Assembly (NCBI GenBank): GCA_016699735.1
Contig: CP065008.1
Coordinates: 1,116,001 to 1,180,000 of the forward strand
Origin: Alphaproteobacteria bacterium
Lineage (GTDB): Bacteria > Pseudomonadota > Alphaproteobacteria > Micavibrionales > Micavibrionaceae
Direction of reading: 5' to 3'
Length of the DNA: 64,000 bases
Position numbers and translations under genes: made by a program
Shown: piece by piece, positions 61,295 through 64,000 of the stretch
How positions within the stretch are numbered: the first letter of the stretch is position 1
Layout: the number at the start of each line of letters is the position of its first letter
The notes under the pieces: generated by a model
What the model saw: only the letters and a program-made list of their open reading frames with translations
What the model was told of the DNA's origin: nothing
The model's database searches: none

Positions 61295-62494
61295 ATGAGC
61301 TACAATCTCAAAGGCCTCTCCGGTCTGGTCGTGTCAGACCACGACTCGAACCGTAAAATGTTGACGAACATCCTCAAGGTTCTGGGCATCAAGGATCCTC
61401 AGATCGCCACCGATGTCGTCATGGGATTCCGTATTTTCCGGGAGGGGAAGTTTGACTTCGTCCTTTCCGAGATCAAGGATGGCCGCAACGACGTCATCGC
61501 GCTCGCCGATTTCATCCGCAAGGACGAACGCTCGCCCAACCCCTTCGTCCCGATCATCTCGACCGCCGGCCCGGCCACGAAGCATTTTGTCGAGGCCGCC
61601 CGCAACGCCGGGGTCAACGAAATGATCATGGCCCCCTATACCGTCAGCGATATCGGTCAGATGATCGCCTATGTGATGACCGAGGCGAGTAAGACCAGCC
61701 AGGTCAAGACCGCGAAATACACCGGGCCGGACCGCCGCCGCCGTCAGGATCCCGCCTTTATCGGCCCCTTCCGCCGAACGGGCGACGAACTTCTCAAGCA
61801 AAGCGTCGAACGGGCGCAGGCCATGCAGACCGAAGCCCAGAAAAAGGCGCAATCGGCGGCAGTCAAGCAACCGCCCAAGGAAATGGACTGGGTCTCCGAA
61901 GGCGAGTCGCAGGATCTGACCAAAATGCTGCTGGAGAATTTCCTCAAGCATCACGAAATCGTCTTCTCCAAACTGAAATTCGCGCAAGGTGCGACCAAGC
62001 TCAGTCTCGACAGTATCCGGGAGACCTATGAGGGCGTGAAGGGCCGCGACGCGACCAACATTCTGGAGTTCAAGAATTTCGACAAAATGTGGGAACAGAT
62101 CATCGAAATGTTCGTGCAGGGCGGCCTGAGCGAAGACGAGATTTTCAAGATCGAGGACGTCATCACCACGATTCCCCCCGACATCAAGCAGCACTACAAC
62201 GAACTGACCGCGCAGGACAAAACCTTCATGACGCTGGTAGAATCGCTGAATGTTTCGGCTTACAAGAAAGCCAAGCAAAAAGTCGCCGAGTTGCAGGCTC
62301 AGCCCAACATCATGACCGGCCTGACCAAAACCGATTACCAGCAGGCGATCGTCAAGGACAGCGAGGAGAAAAAAGGAGGCGGGGATTCGAAGGCTGCCGC
62401 GGTGCAGGTCGCCGCTCCGCCCCCGAAAAAGCCCGAACCTCCGCGGGAGGAAAAGGTGTTGCGCTACGACCGGGACGGCAACCTGATCCGCTGA
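61295..62494 (+). CDS. Receiver-like protein with altered phosphoacceptor, between ftsA and ftsZ
   Basis: The 399-aa protein starts with a CheY-like fold (LSGLVVSDHDSNRKMLTNIL). The Asp pair at the acidic pocket reads SDHD. The strand that should hold the phosphorylated Asp reads FDFVLSEIKDG, with Glu where Asp is expected; the conserved Thr/Ser and Lys positions read PIISTAG and IMAPYT. A Glu here may mimic constant phosphorylation. Residues 130-370 are helical and Lys/Gln-rich, with TGPDRRRRQDPAFIGPFRR, which recurs after receiver domains in alphaproteobacterial proteins. The tail is Pro-rich (VAAPPPKKPEPPREE). The ATG at 61295 has no good ribosome site; a GTG at 61259 is possible. The location suggests a role in division control. 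Confidence 0.8.
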   Translation: MSYNLKGLSGLVVSDHDSNRKMLTNILKVLGIKDPQIATDVVMGFRIFREGKFDFVLSEIKDGRNDVIALADFIRKDERSPNPFVPIISTAGPATKHFVEAARNAGVNEMIMAPYTVSDIGQMIAYVMTEASKTSQVKTAKYTGPDRRRRQDPAFIGPFRRTGDELLKQSVERAQAMQTEAQKKAQSAAVKQPPKEMDWVSEGESQDLTKMLLENFLKHHEIVFSKLKFAQGATKLSLDSIRETYEGVKGRDATNILEFKNFDKMWEQIIEMFVQGGLSEDEIFKIEDVITTIPPDIKQHYNELTAQDKTFMTLVESLNVSAYKKAKQKVAELQAQPNIMTGLTKTDYQQAIVKDSEEKKGGGDSKAAAVQVAAPPPKKPEPPREEKVLRYDRDGNLIR

Positions 62495-62811
62495 TCTTTA
62501 ACGTTATTTTATATTTTCCCCAAGTTTTCCCGCCTTTTCCACCCGACTTGCCCACGCGGATATCCACAACATTTTGGATGCAGACTTTTCCACGGTCACA
62601 AGCTTTGGTACGCAAAATAAAAACGTGGGTGAAATCCGTGGTTTAGCAGAATTATTTGCGAAACGCTGTGAAGCGGTGATAGTCTCTAAAGAACAGAAAA
62701 CGCTTACGAATCAGTGGATAGCGCAGACTGTGCCTCTTTTAACTTCTCAGAATCTTCCATAGACTTTCCTCAATTCCAACCGAACATCCAATTCCTCAGG
62801 GGTTCACCAAA
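62495..62811. promoter_or_regulatory. ftsZ upstream region
   Basis: These 317 bases hold no gene. The GC-poor sequence suits promoters. It contains a near-match to a DnaA box (ATATCCACA at about 62561-62569), a TTAACGTTATTTTAT resembling a CtrA site with one mismatch at about 62497, and two GAATC sites (about 62708 and 62749) that would be CcrM targets if that methylase exists here. Each is weak alone. ftsZ probably has its own promoter in this gap. Confidence 0.4.
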
Positions 62812-64000
62812 ATGATCAATATTAAAATCAAACCGTCCGAACTTCACGCGCTCGCTCCCAAGATCGCTGTCATCGGCATCGGCGGAGCCGGGGGCAACGC
62901 CGTCAACAACATGATCTCTTCCAATCTGGAGGGATGCGAATTCATCGTCTGCAACACGGACGCACAAGCCTTGCAGGGGTGCCTCGCGCAAAACCGCGTG
63001 CAGCTCGGCGTGAACATCACGGGCGGTCTGGGCGCAGGCTCGAAGCCTGAAGTCGGGCAGGCCGCAGCCGAGGAAAGCCTTGAGGAAGTTATGCAGTATC
63101 TGGAAGGCGCCAACATGGCCTTCATTACGGCGGGCATGGGCGGAGGCACCGGAACGGGCGCCGCTCCGGTTATCGCCAAGGCCTGCCGGCAGCAGGGGAT
63201 TTTGACCGTAGGCGTTGTCACGAAGCCTTTCCACTTCGAGGGCGTCCACCGGATGGATCAGGCCGACCGCGGCATTGAGGAAATGCAGGGCTACGTCGAT
63301 ACGCTGATCGTCATCCCGAACCAGAATCTCTTCCGTATCGCCAACGAAAAAACGACCTTTGCCGAAGCCTTCCGCATGGCCGACTCGGTCCTGCAGTCCG
63401 GCGTGCGCGGCGTGACCGATCTGATGGTCCGTCCCGGCCTGGTCAACCTCGACTTCGCCGATATCCGCACCGCGATGCTCCAGATGGGCAAGGCGATGAT
63501 GGGTACGGGCGAGGCCACGGGCGAAAAACGCGCCATTCAGGCCGCCGAGGGCGCGATCAACAACCCGCTCCTCGACGAAGTCTCGATGAAGGGCGCACAG
63601 GGCGTCATCATCAACGTCACCGGCGGCTACGACATGACGCTGTTCGAAGCGGACGAAGCCTGTAACCGCATCCGCGACGAAGTCGATCCGAGCGCCAACA
63701 TCATCTTCGGCGCAACCTTCGATGAAAGCATGGAGGGATCCATGCGCGTCTCCATCGTCGCGACCGGAATCGACAAGGAAGCCCGCAAAAGCAAGATTTT
63801 CGGCGGATCGGGTAAATCCGGCGGCGTAAAATTGCCGGAGCAGGGGGCGGCCGCCCCTTTGGACCGCGCCCAGCCGAAGGCGGAATCCTCCGCCGCAGCC
63901 TCGCAGACCCGTGAATCCGGGATCGGTGCTTTGACGGGAAGGGAAGCTGTGAAATCGCTCAAGGCACCCGTCTCGATCACCAGCAAGAAGTATGTGCAAA
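62812..64000 (+). CDS. ftsZ: Cell division protein FtsZ, 3' end cut by the window
   Basis: FtsZ is the tubulin-like GTPase of the division ring. The start is ATG 62812 (MINIKIKPSELHAL). Motifs are VIGIGGAGGNAVNNMI, CNTDAQAL, the tubulin signature GGGTGTGAAPVIA, VVTKPFHFEG, GLVNLDFADIR and GTGEATGEKRA. The GTPase and C-terminal core domains are complete. The last visible residues are the start of the Ala/Glu-rich linker that precedes the C-terminal peptide. The frame is open at the right edge. Confidence 0.97.
   Translation, partial: MINIKIKPSELHALAPKIAVIGIGGAGGNAVNNMISSNLEGCEFIVCNTDAQALQGCLAQNRVQLGVNITGGLGAGSKPEVGQAAAEESLEEVMQYLEGANMAFITAGMGGGTGTGAAPVIAKACRQQGILTVGVVTKPFHFEGVHRMDQADRGIEEMQGYVDTLIVIPNQNLFRIANEKTTFAEAFRMADSVLQSGVRGVTDLMVRPGLVNLDFADIRTAMLQMGKAMMGTGEATGEKRAIQAAEGAINNPLLDEVSMKGAQGVIINVTGGYDMTLFEADEACNRIRDEVDPSANIIFGATFDESMEGSMRVSIVATGIDKEARKSKIFGGSGKSGGVKLPEQGAAAPLDRAQPKAESSAAASQTRESGIGALTGREAVKSLKAPVSITSKKYVQ

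Overview
The window looks like a stretch of alphaproteobacterial chromosome with moderately high GC. The signs are a complete alphaproteobacterial-style dcw (division and cell wall) cluster directly downstream of a class A RNase P RNA, a DUF1489 protein, an ATP12-type F1-ATPase assembly chaperone, a BamF/DUF3035-lspA-M16 peptidase neighbourhood, and a Caulobacter-type bufferin operon. The order cannot be fixed from the sequence; a Micavibrio- or Rhodospirillales-like lineage is a guess. I saw no tRNA, rRNA, insertion sequence, prophage or CRISPR array.

Layout. 0-5 kb: the end of a GGDEF protein, an unrecognised gene, a stand-alone sdhB, a repeat-filled spacer, small proteins and a hipBA toxin-antitoxin pair with its own operator. 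5-13.3 kb: housekeeping genes (DUF1489, LysR/PhzF divergent pair, nadA-nadC, rarA with an in-frame palindromic repeat, a tiny ArfA-like gene, an EamA transporter, crcB, an rluC-type pseudouridine synthase). 13.3-18.3 kb: a visibly AT-richer block (AsmA-like protein, ATP12 chaperone, membrane spermidine-synthase-like protein, small membrane protein). 18.3-27.4 kb, minus strand: mutL, pentapeptide protein, pgi, two M16 peptidases, a BamF-like lipoprotein and lspA. 27.4-30 kb: a four-gene bufferin operon (DUF2282 precursor, MNIO/DUF692 enzyme, DUF2063 partner, DoxX) behind a sequence matching the ECF sigma-F promoter known from Caulobacter. 30-39 kb: ribF, a possible ADP-ribosyltransferase-fold protein, an AEC transporter, a mosaic ileS, a lipoprotein gene flanked by a second copy of the ileS 3' end, a 0.8 kb repeat-rich spacer, msrA and a peptidoglycan amidase. 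39.2-64 kb: rnpB and then the dcw cluster through to a truncated ftsZ.

The dcw cluster runs mraZ-rsmH-ftsL-ftsI-murE-X-mraY-murD-ftsW-murG-murC-Y-murB-...-ddl-ftsQ-ftsA-Z-ftsZ, with many 4-nt or 11-nt overlaps that imply translational coupling. Three positions are unusual. X, where murF normally sits, encodes only 152 residues that resemble a decayed MurF C-terminal domain. The only full MurF-like enzyme lies about 9 kb downstream on the other strand, has membrane helices instead of the usual N-terminal substrate domain, and neighbours a small membrane protein and an alpha/beta hydrolase, back to back with a long-form ddl. Y is a secreted protein of unknown function. Z, between ftsA and ftsZ, is a receiver-like protein whose phosphoacceptor Asp appears to be Glu.

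The most interesting items are the rewired murF step, the receiver-like protein between ftsA and ftsZ, the bufferin operon with its candidate sigma-F promoter, and the ileS locus (two AT-rich patches, a cargo gene and a duplicated 3' tail). All family assignments come from reading motifs by eye; no database search was run.
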